Part shown: positions 35,201-46,417 of the stretch, one piece after another | Numbering within the stretch: the first letter of the stretch is position 1 | How the letters are laid out: the number at the start of each line of letters is the position of its first letter | NCBI GenBank assembly: GCA_037693485.1 | Contig: CM075350.1 | Coordinates: 59,190,001-59,254,000, forward strand | From: Kitagawia praeruptora | Lineage: Eukaryota > Streptophyta > Magnoliopsida > Apiales > Apiaceae | Direction of reading: 5' to 3' | Length of the DNA: 64,000 nt | Made by a program: the position numbers and the translations under genes | The notes under the pieces: generated by a model | Database searches by the model: none | Seen by the model: only the letters and a program-made list of their open reading frames with translations | What the model was told of the DNA's origin: nothing

Positions 35201-35568
35201 TCAGTATTAGTGTGAATGTTGGCTTCATAAATGTTACCATGTCTTTGACCTGTTAATGCAATCTTTCCTGTAGATTTGCTGATTACTTCAAAATGAGTAT
35301 CATTAAAGTTGACACGATAACCTCTGTCTGTGATCTGACTAACACTTAACAAATTGTGCTTTAGTCCTTTCACCAGAGCTACTTTCTCAATGATGACATT
35401 TCTAATTACAATGCTGCCATATCCCAAGGTTTGTCCAATGTTGCCATCCCCATAAGACACAGTTGGGCCAGCCTTTTCCTCAAATTCTGATAGCAAGGTT
35501 TTGTCTCCAGTCATGTGCACAGAACATCCACTATCCATGACTAACACATTTTTCTTTTTACCCTGCAA
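32263..35568 (-). CDS. Element B pol polyprotein (protease, integrase, RT, RNase H)
   Basis: An uninterrupted frame of about 1,100 codons. Protease MDSGCSVHMTGD near the start; pre-integrase zinc motif (SWNWHKKLSHLNF...CDAC); integrase with DEYTRFTWVYFLHRKDE, SDNGTEF and NGVVERKNRTL; a long Ser/Asp/Thr-rich linker (about 33890-34210); RT with VFQMDVKSAFLNGELEEEVY, YGLKQAPRAWYETL and YVDD (about 33200-33210); RNase H with YSDADFAGCKIDRKSTSG and LADIFTKPLPE. No ATG exists at the left edge: the frame opens just after a TTGCAG that looks like a splice acceptor, and gag ends 18 bp upstream in another frame. Expression must therefore use splicing, frameshifting or gag read-through. Confidence 0.93.
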   Translation of the reverse strand: MQGKKKNVLVMDSGCSVHMTGDKTLLSEFEEKAGPTVSYGDGNIGQTLGYGSIVIRNVIIEKVALVKGLKHNLLSVSQITDRGYRVNFNDTHFEVISKSTGKIALTGQRHGNIYEANIHTNTENPTTCLISKASVDESWNWHKKLSHLNFNNINELVKKDLVRGLPKALYTPDGLCDACQKAKQRRTSFKSKSESSIDEPYHMLHLDLFGPVNIMSISKKRYTVVIVDEYTRFTWVYFLHRKDETAEILLDHVRLIETGTEYKVKILRSDNGTEFKNSAMEEFCKYKGIVQQFSAPGTPQQNGVVERKNRTLIEAGRTMLEEAKLPTYFWAEAVNTACYTQNITLINRHGVTPYQMIKEKKPSLKHLHVFGCKCFVLRPHPEQLGKFETKADEAIFIGYPTTRAFKVYNLRTKTVMESINVSFDDRKLIGIQEDSHDSLTFANEATNNPDEVTADTDILSDPDDRSIPDQTPVTDDDSNNANVEGEQERDITSDDSTQTSSRDSSETDSSDNQDSTSEEDSTISGGASSNSSSFEENTNPGGASSSRNDLPSARKWTKSHTPDLIIGNPEAGVKTRSATQNECLYNNFLSKEEPKKVEDALKDADWVTAMQEELNEFERNEVWKLVPRPKGRSIVGTKWVFRNKTDSDGTIVRNKARLVAKGYSQQEGIDYDETFAPVARLEAIRIFLAYAAHKKFKVFQMDVKSAFLNGELEEEVYVEQPPGFIDPKHPDHVYRLDKALYGLKQAPRAWYETLAQFLLESGFNRGTIDKTLFYLNHGKDLLLVQIYVDDIIFGSTNTKLCEKFSKLMQSRYQMSMMGEMSYFLGLQVKQTDEGIFINQSKYTKNLLKRFNMQDSSTASTPIATATKLDPDQGTEVDVTNYRGMIGSLLYLTASRPDIMYATCLCARFQANPREPHLIAVKRIFRYLKGTSSLGLWYARESDFSLCGYSDADFAGCKIDRKSTSGSCQFLGGRLVSWFSKKQKSISTSTAEAEYIAAGSCCAQIMWMRNQLMDYGLSFSKIPIYCDNQSAIAMTGNPVQHSLTKHISIRYHFIREQVLEGTIELHFVPTDQQLADIFTKPLPEATFTKLVNELGMVNYGSS

Positions 35569-35585
35569 TCAGAATCACAAAGAAC

Positions 35586-37872
35586 TCAGTTAGAATTTTT
35601 AAGAACCCACACTTGTTGGGTTCTCTTTTCATGCAATTCAACATCTTTATCAGTAGAAGATTTTCTTGTAAAGATATTTTTATCAGAATTAACTCCATCA
35701 GAATTAGTCTTTATCTTGACAGATGCATGATTAGAATTCAAGTTCTTTGTTTTTCCAAAATTTGCACTTTTATTGAACTTTGGCAAGGGCTCATAATAAT
35801 TATAGTACAAATTATGGTATTCTTCACATGTATAGATAGAATGCCATTTACTGCCACAATGGAAACAAGGATTCTGTGGTTTATAGAATACTGATTTATT
35901 CCTAATGTCAGACTTAGGAACTACAGTTGGCTTCTTTTTACTCCTCCTGCAATCAATAGCAAGATGATTAGAATTACCACAGTTAAAACATACTTTTCTT
36001 GGTGCATTCGGAATATACTTATAATTATTCTCCTTGTTTATTCCAACTTTACCATTCCTGTTCCTTTTGACAGTTGGAACTCTCTTCCTATCTGTTACCT
36101 CACAGATTCTGTCCCTTAATTGCTTCTTGGACAAAAGACCTACATTTTTGTTTTTGACAGTTCTAGACTCAGAATGATGTGTAGAAGTAGATCCCTCTTC
36201 TGAAGTAGATTTGGGAATTTCTGGATACACATAATTAACTGGTTTTAGTTTGGTTTTGGTACTGTCTGTAACATATCTGTAGGTTTTTGGATTTGTTGAG
36301 TTATTAACTATAACTCTTCCAGGGTTAGATGAAACAACCTTTCCTTTGTCCTTTTTCTCATTTTCTGGTTTATACCCTAGACACTCTTTCCAGTTTTTAT
36401 CAGAAATGATTTCATGAGTTTTTGTACCAGAATGTGTCCAGGTTCTGAGTTTTTCATTAGCATCTTTAAGTTGCCTTTCAAGTTCATTACATTTAAACTC
36501 AATTTCAAGTTTTATGTGTTTAGCATTATCACATTCTGCTTGAACTTCATGCAAGGAAATTAACTCAGCTTCTAGATGATCATTTCTCTTAACAACCTCT
36601 GCCATTTCAGATTTTATTCTTGTATTTTCAAGAGATTGACTCCTAAAACTAATATGCAGAGATTTTAAGAAAGATCTTAGCTCAGAAACATTATTAGTAT
36701 CAAAATCAAATAAAACTTCAGATACCTTGGTTTCACCAGCAGAAGTCTCATCAGTTTTAGCCATCAAAGCATAATTCACTTTCTCCTCTTCAGAGTCAGA
36801 TGATGAGTCCATCCAATCCTTGCTTGAAGAAATGAGAGCTTTGGTTTTGGTCTTCTTGCACTCAGTTGCAAAATGACCCATCCCATCACAGTTATAGCAT
36901 CTGATTTTTGACTTGTCAAACTTGCTGCTCTTGCCTTCTTTCTTCTTGTACCTGTCTTTGTCAGCATTGAAGGTTTTCTTCTGGAATTTCCCTTGCTTCC
37001 TAGCCTTTCTGAACTTCATCTTTTTGAAGCCCTTGACTATCATAGCAACCATTTCCATCATATCAGAATCAGTAGAGTCATCATCAGTATCAGGATCAGA
37101 CTCAGTATCAGTATCTGATGATGAGTCATCAGGAATTGACTCTTCCACTCTACTCTTTCGGTTATAAACCTCCTCAGCTTTTCCCTTTGATTTTGATTCA
37201 ACATTCAAAGCAACAGATTTTGCTTTGACATTTTTCTTGTTCTTCCTCTGTTGAACCTCAAGATCATGAGTTCTTAGCATCCCATAGACTTCATCAAGAG
37301 ACAACATCTTCAAATCATATTGATGCCTTATGATTGAAGCTTGAGTATCCCACTCTTCAGTTAAAGCTCTGAGAAACTTGGTATTCGAATCCTCTGGATC
37401 ATATTCTTTGCCAACCAGTGATAGATTGTTCAGTAAAGTCAAGAATCTATCATACATATCAGTAAGGCTTTCATCAGATTAACAGAGCCCTTCTGTTTCT
37501 TTTGATAGATTCAGTACCTTGACATTGAGTTTCCAAAGTATCCCAAATTTCCTTCGCAGTCTTGCATGCTATTACCCTGTTAGACATGACATTATCAAGA
37601 CTGTTATGCAAAATATTCTTTACCTTTGCATCTTTTAGTACTTGAACCTTTTCTTCTGTCGTCCATTCATTCTTTGCCTTAATGACATAGTGTTCAGCAA
37701 CAGTCTCTGTTCTTGCAACTAGTTTTGTTGGAAGAAATGGTCCATCATTGATCCTGTCAAGATAGTCAGGATCAGTTGCTTCTAGATACATCAACATTTT
37801 CACTTTCCAGGTTGGATACTCGGTCCTCTTGAGAATTGGAATTTTAATGCTTTCATACTTGCTTGTCGACAT
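35586..37872 (-). pseudogene. Element B gag, broken near 37465
   Basis: The start at 37872 (MSTSKYESIKIPIL) begins a UBN2-like gag domain (YPTWKVKMLMYLEATDPDY) that stops at 37474. The next frame picks up at once with DESLTDMYDRFLTLLNNL and runs to 35586. The join shows a frame change and, compared with the family pattern, seems to lack about a dozen residues, so a small deletion is likely. The second part has an acidic Asp/Ser stretch (about 37060-37140), zinc knuckles CYNCDGMGHFATEC, CFNCGNSNHLAIDC and CFHCGSKWHSIYTC, and a coiled-coil-like middle (ELERQLKDANEKL). It ends VWVLKNSN, then pol follows in another frame. The intact pol and near-identical LTRs make the gag lesion look recent. Confidence 0.85.
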
Positions 37873-37921
37873 CTTAAGATCGTTACTGATTAAAATTAAT
37901 CAGTTTAGCTCTGATACCAAT

Positions 37922-38418
37922 TGTTGCCCAGTAAATAACAATTGTAGAAGGGGGTTGAATACAATTGTATAAGATTTTCGACTTAAAACAAATAACACAA
38001 GTATGAATCAATAACAGCTTTATTAACTCTGATATAAAACTGTTACAAAACTCTCTTAAGAAATTCTTATGTTCTTAAGAGCTGCTAGGTTACAATATAA
38101 CTCGTGTAAGTTATTACAAAATGTAAAACCTAAACTGTGTTTATATAATGTACACAGTTGCACTATCAATTACAAGATATTCTAAATCAATTACATATAT
38201 CTCTGAATGCATATCTTGTATGATAGCTGCCTTCCTACAAATTAGGAACCGACATATCAATCTTCCTTGATCTCTGGTCTGATGAGAATCTTCATCAAAT
38301 ACTGACCAGCTTCTAATCCTGATAGTCCAATACTGACAGTGCATTCCTGATGACGTCAGCATCAGTATCTGATCAGTAATGCCCAGATCCTGATCATCTC
38401 TTGAATCAATATCTAACA
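37922..38418 (-). repeat. 5' LTR of element B
   Basis: 497 bp, next to the initiator-Met primer-binding site at 37907-37921. Confidence 0.94.
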
Positions 38419-38423
38419 CACAC

Positions 38424-38723
38424 AGTAACACCATGCACCATCATACACCTTAGTAGTTGTACACTACCCATGTGTGTGATTCTATATAAAGCCAACAACC
38501 CCCTTTATTCATTTCAATGTGGGACGAATACACATTCTCATTTCAAGCTTATTCAAGCTACTAACTTCAACTCCATTTCTCTATGGGTTTCACTAAGAAA
38601 ATTACTTAGACCCATATATGAAAATTTAAGTCCTCATAACAAGGAACAATTTCCAATCGTTAAAATCCGGAATTAAACTCAAGAACATAAAATACTTATG
38701 CTCTAAAACTCCATTTTCTAACA
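38424..38723 (-). repeat. 5' LTR of element A, displaced remainder
   Basis: 300 bp matching 20803-21102. Separated from 26810 by the 11.6-kb element B and its CACAC duplication. Confidence 0.92.
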
Positions 38724-38728
38724 GTAAC

Positions 38729-38888
38729 TTGATACCTCAAAAAGACTTATGAGAGAACTCAAAGTTATCTAGCCATTAAAAGTAGTTCTCAAATCAAGTA
38801 CTTAGTTAATTCTCGACTGTGTTTTTAGAAGACAAATTACTGAAAATTCTCAAGTCAGAAAATCTACACAAACCAAAACACCTACAGT
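38729..38888. other. Host sequence right of element A
   Basis: Continuation of the array interrupted at 19661; nothing else seen. Confidence 0.5.
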
Positions 38889-39538
38889 TAGGGGTGAGCA
38901 AAATTTTCCAAACCCGCCCAAACCGCCCAATCCAAACCGCCCAAACCAGAATTTATGGTTTTGTAACGGTTCAGGTTGGTAACGATTTCGAATTTTTAAA
39001 AACCGAAAATTAATGGTTGGGTTCGGTTTGCCTTGTCAACCCGACCAATATAACTCGTTCCACCCGAATATTTAATAATATATAATAATTAATTTTTATT
39101 ATTATTTAAGAAATATAATTCAAATTAATAAATAATATATAATTATATAAAAAGAAAAAAAAATGTGCTTACAATAGTTACAATATGTAAAAAAGACTAA
39201 ATCGGTAAGTTTGTAACCCTATTTTTCTCAACTATCATTTTACCTAAACAACGTTATTTTGCTGGTCCGTAAGACTTTGTAACTTAATTACCATATTTTG
39301 GTGATATTTTGTGATGTCAGTCCATTGATGCATTATACAATTGTGTCGATTAATTTTTTACAAGTTTAAATTTTTTAAGTGGTTTAAAACTCAACCCGCC
39401 CAAACCAAACCGTTATAATTTGGACGGTTTTTGTTAGTACTAATGGTAACGGTTACGGTAACGGGTTGTTAAATTCCAAAACCGTAAAATATGGGTTGGG
39501 TGGTTTAGTCCTTTCAACCCGACCATTGCTCACCCCTA
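38889..39538. mobile_element. hAT-type MITE
   Basis: Ends TAGGGGTGAGCAA and TTGCTCACCCCTA; 8-bp flanks CCTACAGT and CCTATAGT differ by one base, fitting an aged hAT duplication. Subterminal AACCCGCCCAAACC / GGTTTGGGCGGG-type motifs repeat on both sides. Non-coding, 650 bp. Confidence 0.88.
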
Positions 39539-39662
39539 CCTATAGTGGTCCAATCGTTGCAGGGTGCACCTGAAAAGCCTAAAAATAAGCTTGGAAAGAA
39601 ATTAAAGAAAAAGTAGCTGAAGAAGTGGATCTGGCCAACATTAAACAAAGTCATATCACATG

Positions 39663-39978
39663 TGTTGTATTTTGACTTAATTTGTCAAATAAAAGAAAAA
39701 TAAAATAAAGATATTATATAGATAATGATATTAATTTGTAAGTTACAAAATATGCAATAATATTATTAAAGCACATTGATTTATAATTATTGGGCAGTTA
39801 CAATATAGAGGGGGTGGAGATATTTGTGTATGCCCATATATAGTATCTTTGGCTAACAAGAAAAAGCACTAAAAAATATTGCTTGTTCAAACATTTCCCG
39901 GAACCTCCTCTATATTCTAATATATGTTCTCCATCTTGATACATTAGTGTGATATATTTTTGCAGGTTAAATGTTTCA
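39663..39978 (+). repeat. 5' LTR of element C
   Basis: Starts TGTTGTATTTTGAC and ends AATGTTTCA. Confidence 0.92.
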
Positions 39979-42369
39979 TTGGTATCAGAGCTTGATAACC
40001 TTTTCTGTCAAGTCAGCTGCGCATGATATCATTTTTGTTCACTTCTCTAATAGTACATCATGGGGAGTTGTTTTGTCCTTTTATTTTTGCTAGCGGGAGA
40101 TGTTGATTATTTTAATTGATTAGATTACATGATCTCCATGTCCATATAACAATTGGTCTATGAAGTTTCAGGTAATATCTTGTTTTTATCCCCTTGTCAG
40201 GCGAGAGCATATATCCGGTTTCCAATTTTTTTATATTGTTAAGTGTTTTGGGCTTGGTATGTTCAATTATATTTTTTATACTCTCTCTCATCTCTAAATG
40301 TTTTTGTTGTGGTAGCCCTTATATCCTAGATTTATTTAAATTCTTGCCATCTTGTTTTGGTGCAATTACGGATTAGTTGTTAGTAATATTTATATACATA
40401 AATCTGTTTGCTCATGTGCCTTGCTGGAAGTTTTTTCTAAAATGACATGGTTTATTATTCACCGTATTTGATCGATACATGTACATGTATTATCCCCATG
40501 TCCTGTTATGTGGTTAATTAGTTTTGTTTTGATAGCCCAGTGTTTTATTTTATGACTCATTATTTTATATTCTCATAGTCTCTGTATATCATGCATTGCT
40601 AGTTTTTTTTCGTGGCCATGCCTGGCATTTGGATTATTACTACTTTTAATTTTTTTTTCTTGTGTGTTTTACATGTTGGTAGTTGTAGAGTTTGGTTTTG
40701 TCATTGTAAATGCTTCTAACTGGGTACTTGTATGGGTACTTGCACGTTAATTTGATCTAATTCTTGTCATTATTATATAGCCTTATCAAAAATTTGGTGC
40801 CTAGTTAATTTTTTTTGTCAACCATTTCCTGTATTTTTGCCAGACCTAATGGTTTTTGTATTAATTGTTGTTTTTGGTCTTTGGCCTTTGTCACCCGTTA
40901 AAGTCATAATTCTATATTACATGCCTTTGCACTGTTTTACCGTAATTATATATATTATTTGTAAATGAAATGACTGATTATTTGGTAGAAATTTATTACA
41001 GATGTATTGGCACCATTTGTAATGTTTGGAGTCGGAAAATAAGAAATAAATTATTTTTGAATAATTTGTTGATAATGGACTTTTTTTTTTACTTCATTAT
41101 TGATAATTTAATTCGGAAAGGGAAAGGGAGGAATAAATTATTTCTAAAAAAAAAAGTTTGGAATCTACCGTTGAAAAGGGGAACTATACTGGAGGACATT
41201 TTCTAGTGAAACTCTAAAATGGAGTATAAAATTTGTAAATAATGATTGGGTGTGAATTGTGAATTATCGTTGAAAATGACGATAATGTGCTAGAGGAAAT
41301 TTCTAGCAATGCTCGGAAATTGAGCATAGAAAATAATGATGAGTTGGCTATACATTTACGGTTTGGAAAATATGAAAATCGGAATGGATTAATTTTTAAC
41401 AAATTTGTAAGGACGAGAAAATAAATTTTATCAGAATTGGTAAATACATTGGTGATGTCTGAATTGGTTGTTGAGAGAAAAGAATAATGCTAACATTGCT
41501 AGTTGAAGCCAGAAAATAAAATTTGATCTTATCTTTGTAGATTGAAATAAATCGTTTCGAGACAATTTGAAAGTGATGCTCAGAATACAGAATAGAGAGC
41601 ATGTGAAATATTAGTTTTCTTATAAGGGCAAATGTCTTGAAAAGGAAAATATCATTGACACCCGCCTAGAAGTGGGAAGGATCGAAAAATTGTTAAATGA
41701 TTGAAAATAAGAAAGCCATTTCCAGAAATATTTTGAGGAATAAGAAAATGTATTTGAAGATACAAGATATTTAGTTGCATGTCATCTATGTGATTATGAT
41801 AATAAAAGTTATTAAATATTGAGGCATGTGTTAAATAAGATCGAAATGAATATTATGATCTGAACATTGGTATTGCATATATTAGTGCATAATCTTGTTT
41901 TTCGCAAGAATCGGAATTATCAAAGGAAAATAACAAAAAAAAAAGAATTTGGATCAATTTGAAAGAATCAAGTGTGAGAGTTGTGTGATCAATCCCAATA
42001 TAGAAAATTCGTAGGTTGTATATGGTTTTGTGAAAGGGAAATGTGAGAAATACGTGTCTAGAAGTAGGTTGTATATGGTTGTATTTGTTCTTGGCCGAGT
42101 ATTCTAGGCACCTTATAAATTGAGAAAATTTTGTCGAGAATGAAATTAGACAATAGTGTCTGTATTTTGAAAAGTGGGAGTTTGTTTACAATATTATCAG
42201 TATATGTTAATGATATATTGTTGTCAGTAATTAATAAAGGAATGCTTAACAAAACTAAGTTGGAACTTAGTGGAAAGGTTGAGAATATAAGTGAAATCTG
42301 ATAAGTTTAGGGAATTAAATATTTTGAATATTTAGTGTGAACCAGAGGTATCCGAGTGAAATGCTTAAT
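39979..42369 (+). other. Decayed interior of element C; no readable gene
   Basis: Only short frames. It is presumably eroded gag and 5' pol, but I can name no domain in it. Confidence 0.5.
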
Positions 42370-42800
42370 CATTTTAGGATGCAAAATTGCAGTCCGGCGC
42401 CAACCCATTGGTAATGGGAAAATGATTAATGCGGAAAAGGCACTTGATGTATCATATGCGCAAGTAGTCGGAAGTTTGATGTTGTGTAATCGATTGAATT
42501 GACTTGGCGTATTTAATTGACCTAGTGAATGGATACAAAAGAAATCCTAATCAAGCCTAGTGAGAGGTTGTGAATAGGATAATGAAGTACTTGAAGTGTA
42601 CATTGCACCACTTATTGGTTATGAGGCAGACGTGCTTGAATTTATTGTTCTGGTGCAGATTTCGAAAGTGATAAGATAATGAGAGTTCAACTTCGGAAGA
42701 CCTATTGATTTGGTGGATCCGAAGTTGGGAAAGTAAGAAATATGAATGTGTTGCAAGAAGTGAAAGTAACGATGTTTAATTAGAGATTGTGAATTTTTAA
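42370..42800 (+). pseudogene. Decayed copia RT/RNase H remnant of element C
   Basis: Broken frames keep the shape of the copia RT-RNase H junction: a reading like YAQVVGSLMLC near 42455-42490 (compare YRQLVGSLMYL), IMKYLKCTLHH near 42580-42610 (compare RYLKGTLHHGL), and SKKYECVARSES near 42735-42770 in the EAEYVA position. Stops and frameshifts occur every few dozen codons, far more decayed than elements A or B. Confidence 0.6.
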
Positions 42801-43093
42801 CAGAAGGTATTTTTGTGAAAGTATTTGTTAGACAGATTAGTTTTGATTGAATATTTGATTGGACTTAGAAATATGGGAAAAAAGAATCTAAAGTTAACTT
42901 TATATAATTTCCTAAAGTTACTAAACTAAAATCAAGTAGTTTTGATTAATTTGTACATGTTATTTAAAAGGGCCCCGCAGGGGCATTAATAATTTTGCTT
43001 ATGTATCTTCATTTCATAGGTTAACATTAGATTATTTTCCTAAAGGTGCCTTTAGATTCCCCTTACCCTAGAAATATTTAAGTCATTAATTAT
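42801..43093 (+). other. Interior of element C before the solo LTR
   Basis: Nothing coding. It includes a GGCCCCGCAGGGGC palindrome at about 42971-42984. Confidence 0.5.
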
Positions 43094-45074
43094 TGTTGGC
43101 GTGATGTTTTGATGATGAATACAAATGGTACATTGTAAAACTTCATGTGTATTTATCTAATCTTGTTTTGCAGGAAGTATTAATCATTGATTAAGGGGGA
43201 GCTTTTAGCTAAATCACATATTAGTATATAATCATCAAAAAAGGGGAGATTGTTACCCTAGTGTGTTTTGATGTTATATATAGCAAGCTGATTGCTTATC
43301 TTGTATTAGGTTCACTATATCTAGCTCACAATTATATGATTGAATCACTTGATATATCATTTGCATATATATGTGTTTGCTATGTATAAGTATACTCTCA
43401 GGTAACTTGGTTGGTGATATGGAAATGCAAAGGTATAAAGCCATCTATCTGTTTAGCTCACCAGAACGAAAACAGCAAGCTGATATGAACTCACCAGAAC
43501 GAAAACAGCAAGCTGACATGAACTCGCCAGAACCAAAACAGCAAGCTGGTTCGGACTTGGCAGAACCAAATAGCAAGCTGACATGAACTTGCTATGTTAT
43601 TTCTATATGTACTAACTTGGTTTTGCAGGGTTGTCTAGCTTACTGATTGTATAATCAGTCTATCTAACAGCAAACCAAAGTTGAGATACAGTGACAATTT
43701 GGCAAGCCAGTTGCACACGGTCAATACGCAAACAGCAAGCTGTTGCTTGTAGTTTGATATAAAACATCATGTTATTTCTGTATTGTGCTAACTTGGTTGT
43801 GCAGTGTATTGTACTAACTTGGTTTTGCAGGGTATTATAACTTAACCAGATTGTCTCAAACAGGAAGACAAATGCATGGACAATCAGCATACCAGTTTCA
43901 CAAACAGCAAGCTGATTGTGTCTGGCAGAATTAAAGAATCATTCGGATATTTAAAGAGCATGAAGTGGGAATAATGTTAGAAACGTGTAAGGACCCTCTG
44001 AATGTTATTTAACATATCAACACCCATATCTCATACATATTTGGAGACAAACAATATTCCTTGACTTAAAATATGAAAAGTAAAGTTCTACTTTTCATTA
44101 CTTTAACACCCTCCATACCTCCACTCAAAGACAACACATGGGACTCATCATATCAAATATTCTCTCCATGTTTTTAACTCTATACACGCTCCATCTCTTC
44201 TGAATTTGCAGAACATCAAGCTTCTCACTTTGCTTAAACAATTCATCATCTCTAACGGATTCATTTCATACCGTTGGAATTATATTCAAGCTTGATTTCA
44301 AATATTCTTGTTTATCTATTTAAGGACTGAACTTGCTTAGTTCTTATTAACCCCATACAAGTACAGAAACAAGAATCCATACACAACTTCAAAAGCTTAC
44401 ATTGCAAAATCCTTCAAAACTTCTCAAACCCTATATACACGCATATATACATTTCAGAGGGTTCATTAGGTTGAGTTGTATTATTTGTATTGTTCAAATT
44501 GTATTGAATAGCTGTTGTACAAGGTTGGCTTAAGGTTTTGGGTGGGTTGAACTAGACTAGAGAAGTGTACTTGGGAAGTATTGCTTAGAGAGTTAGTTCA
44601 GCACAGCAAACAGCAAGCCATTTGTAAGCAGCTGGGTATTTTAGTTGCTTGGCAGATTGGTTAGGGAACAAGGGTTGGTGAACGTTGCTAGAGAAGTATA
44701 CTTGGGAAGTATAGCTTAGAGAGCAGGTTCAGAAACAGGTGTTCAGCAAGCCATTTGTCAGCAGCTAGGAAAAAGGGAGATATATTGTTGTATCTTGTAA
44801 TTGGATTATCATTGATCAATAATATATTCTCTTACCAAGTTGGTAAGGGACCAGGACGTAGACCATAGGGGATTAGGGGTCGAACCTGGCTAAAATATTG
44901 TGGTGTTCTTTATTTTTCCTGCACATTACTTACTGCACTGCACAAACAGCACGCCATTTGTAAACTGCTAAATCACAAACAGCAAGCTGTTTCTGGTAAA
45001 AATCAAAACAGGTCATAAATAAGCATTGTGAGCCATTAACACCTATTCACCCCCCCTCTAGGTGTTGTTTTTCA
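43094..45074. mobile_element. Solo LTR (SIRE/Maximus-like) inside element C
   Basis: 1,981 bp from TGTTGGCGTGATG to GTTTTTCA with a perfect ATTAT duplication (43089-43093, 45075-45079). Early G-rich tracts (TTAAGGGGGAGC, AAAAAGGGGAGATTG) and a late CACCCCCCCTCTAGG segment are typical of SIRE-type LTRs. No primer site or coding sequence adjoins it, as expected after LTR-LTR recombination. It carries many CAGCAAGCTG motifs and three copies of CTAACTTGGTT(T/G)TGCAG. Confidence 0.82.
43457..43580. repeat. Short tandem array with AACAGCAAGCTGA core
   Basis: Three to four copies of a ~30-bp unit (CACCAGAACGAAAACAGCAA...) inside the solo LTR; single CAGCAAGC cores recur to about 44990. Confidence 0.85.
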
Positions 45075-45181
45075 ATTATGAAATGTTATTCTAATGAATA
45101 GTGAAAATTCATATTTGAATTGTAGACCCTTGAAAAGGTGGGAGTCGCGAAAAGTATTTGACAAATGCGTCAAGTGGGAGA

Positions 45182-45496
45182 TGTTATATTTTGACTTAAT
45201 TTGTCAAATAAAAGAAAAATAAAATAAAGATATTATATAGATAATGATATTAATTTGTAAGTTACAAACTATGCAATAATAGTATTAAAGCACATTGATT
45301 TATAATTATTGGGCAGTTACAATATAGAGGGGTGGGGGTATTTGTGTATGCCCATATATAGTAGCTTTGGCTAACAAGAAAAAGCACTAAAAAATATTGC
45401 TTGTTCAAACATTTCCCGGAACCTCCTCTATATTCTAATATATGTTCTCCATCTTGATAAATTAGTGTGATATATTTTTGCAGGTTAAATGTTTCA
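45182..45496 (+). repeat. 3' LTR of element C
   Basis: Starts TGTTATATTTTGAC and ends AATGTTTCA; one base shorter than the 5' copy. Confidence 0.92.
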
Positions 45497-45501
45497 ACAT
45501 G

Positions 45502-45958
45502 ATACCTAGACTTGTACCAAAATAGTGTAGACAAGTTAGAAAAGATAATTTGTTTGTTACTAGTTATGTAAAAGTGAATTGTGCACATCTTTTATATGTG
45601 CACAGCTTCACTTCTTTAGTTACCAAGTTTTTCGTTGCAATATATTGTAATATCTCTTTGAAAAAAGCGAAGCTGAAAATACTTGTTTTGTATTCACAGT
45701 TTGTGACATACTTTGAATCTAATAAAATATTAGATATAACGTAAGTTTATTTATTATTCAAATTTGTAAACATATTCAAAACTACAATCATAAAACAGAT
45801 TCAAACAAGTTTATAATCAAGGAAAATCCAGAAAAATTTGAAAATACATTCATCCCCCTTTTTTCTAATTATGTATCTCATACTTAACATATATTTCTTC
45901 GACTTAACGAATATTCATTTACGTTTATATAGGACCTTTAAAGATTTCAATAAAATTT
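45502..45958. other. No gene seen; AT-rich spacer
   Basis: Short frames only. The sequence just before 45958 resembles material continuing after 47328, consistent with the foldback element having inserted here. Confidence 0.5.
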
Positions 45959-46332
45959 AGGGATATTTACATAAATAAATAAGATTTTAATAATTATTTC
46001 CAATTTTACTACCACCCAACTATCTTTTCACTTCTATAAAATCATTTTTTCAAAATTACTACCTCATTATACTTTTATGTTTTCAAAATTCCAAAAATAC
46101 TACCTTCCTCAATTGCAACTTTTGCAACTTCCAGTTTTCAAATTTCTGATTTCATGTTCTGGGGTTCAGATGTCATTTTCGACCTCTTTTTTGGACTCTG
46201 ATATATATAGAGTCCAAAAAACACACATATTAAGAAAGAGGTCCAAAAAACACACATTTTCGACCTCTGATATATATATATGTGTCCAAAACACACACAC
46301 ACACACACATATATATATATGTGTGTCCAAAA

Positions 46333-46417
<85 letters not shown>

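Larger units (their letters stand above)
26811..38418 (-). mobile_element. SIRE/Maximus-like copia element B, nested in element A
   Basis: Two 497-bp LTRs (26811-27307, 37922-38418) and a CACAC duplication (26806-26810, 38419-38423). Primer-binding site TTGGTATCAGAGC (minus strand) at about 37907-37921; polypurine tract TTGGGGGAGAT (minus strand) at 27308-27318. Order on the minus strand: gag, pol, a spacer with an opposite-strand gene, then two overlapping frames in the 'envelope' position. The 11.6-kb length, gag with three zinc knuckles, the protease MDSGCSVHMTGD and the extra 3' frames fit SIRE/Maximus. The LTRs differ at one base that I can see (ATCTATC versus ATCAATC), so it is young. 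Confidence 0.93.
19667..38723 (-). mobile_element. Copia element A (outer), interrupted by element B
   Basis: Lower LTR 19667-21102; upper LTR 25773-26810 joined to 38424-38723 across element B. Target duplication GTAAC at 19662-19666 and 38724-38728. Coding is on the minus strand, so the upper LTR is the 5' one. In element orientation the LTR starts TGTTAGAAAATGG and ends TTACCAACA. Domain order protease-integrase-RT-RNase H makes it Ty1/copia. The upper LTR lacks about 98 bp of a GC-rich block present in the lower one. Coding is broken by a stop and a frameshift. Confidence 0.93.
39663..45496 (+). mobile_element. Old degraded copia element C
   Basis: LTRs 39663-39978 (316 bp) and 45182-45496 (315 bp) with several differences; target duplication ACATG at 39658-39662 and 45497-45501. 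Primer-binding site TTGGTATCAGAGC at 39979; purine tract AAGTGGGAGA just before the 3' LTR. The interior has no long frame. It contains a solo LTR at 43094-45074. Confidence 0.92.

Noticed and set aside
43457..43580. Regular ~30-bp repeats resembling a CRISPR array
   Set aside because: Units are contiguous imperfect tandem repeats inside a plant LTR, without unique spacers or cas genes.
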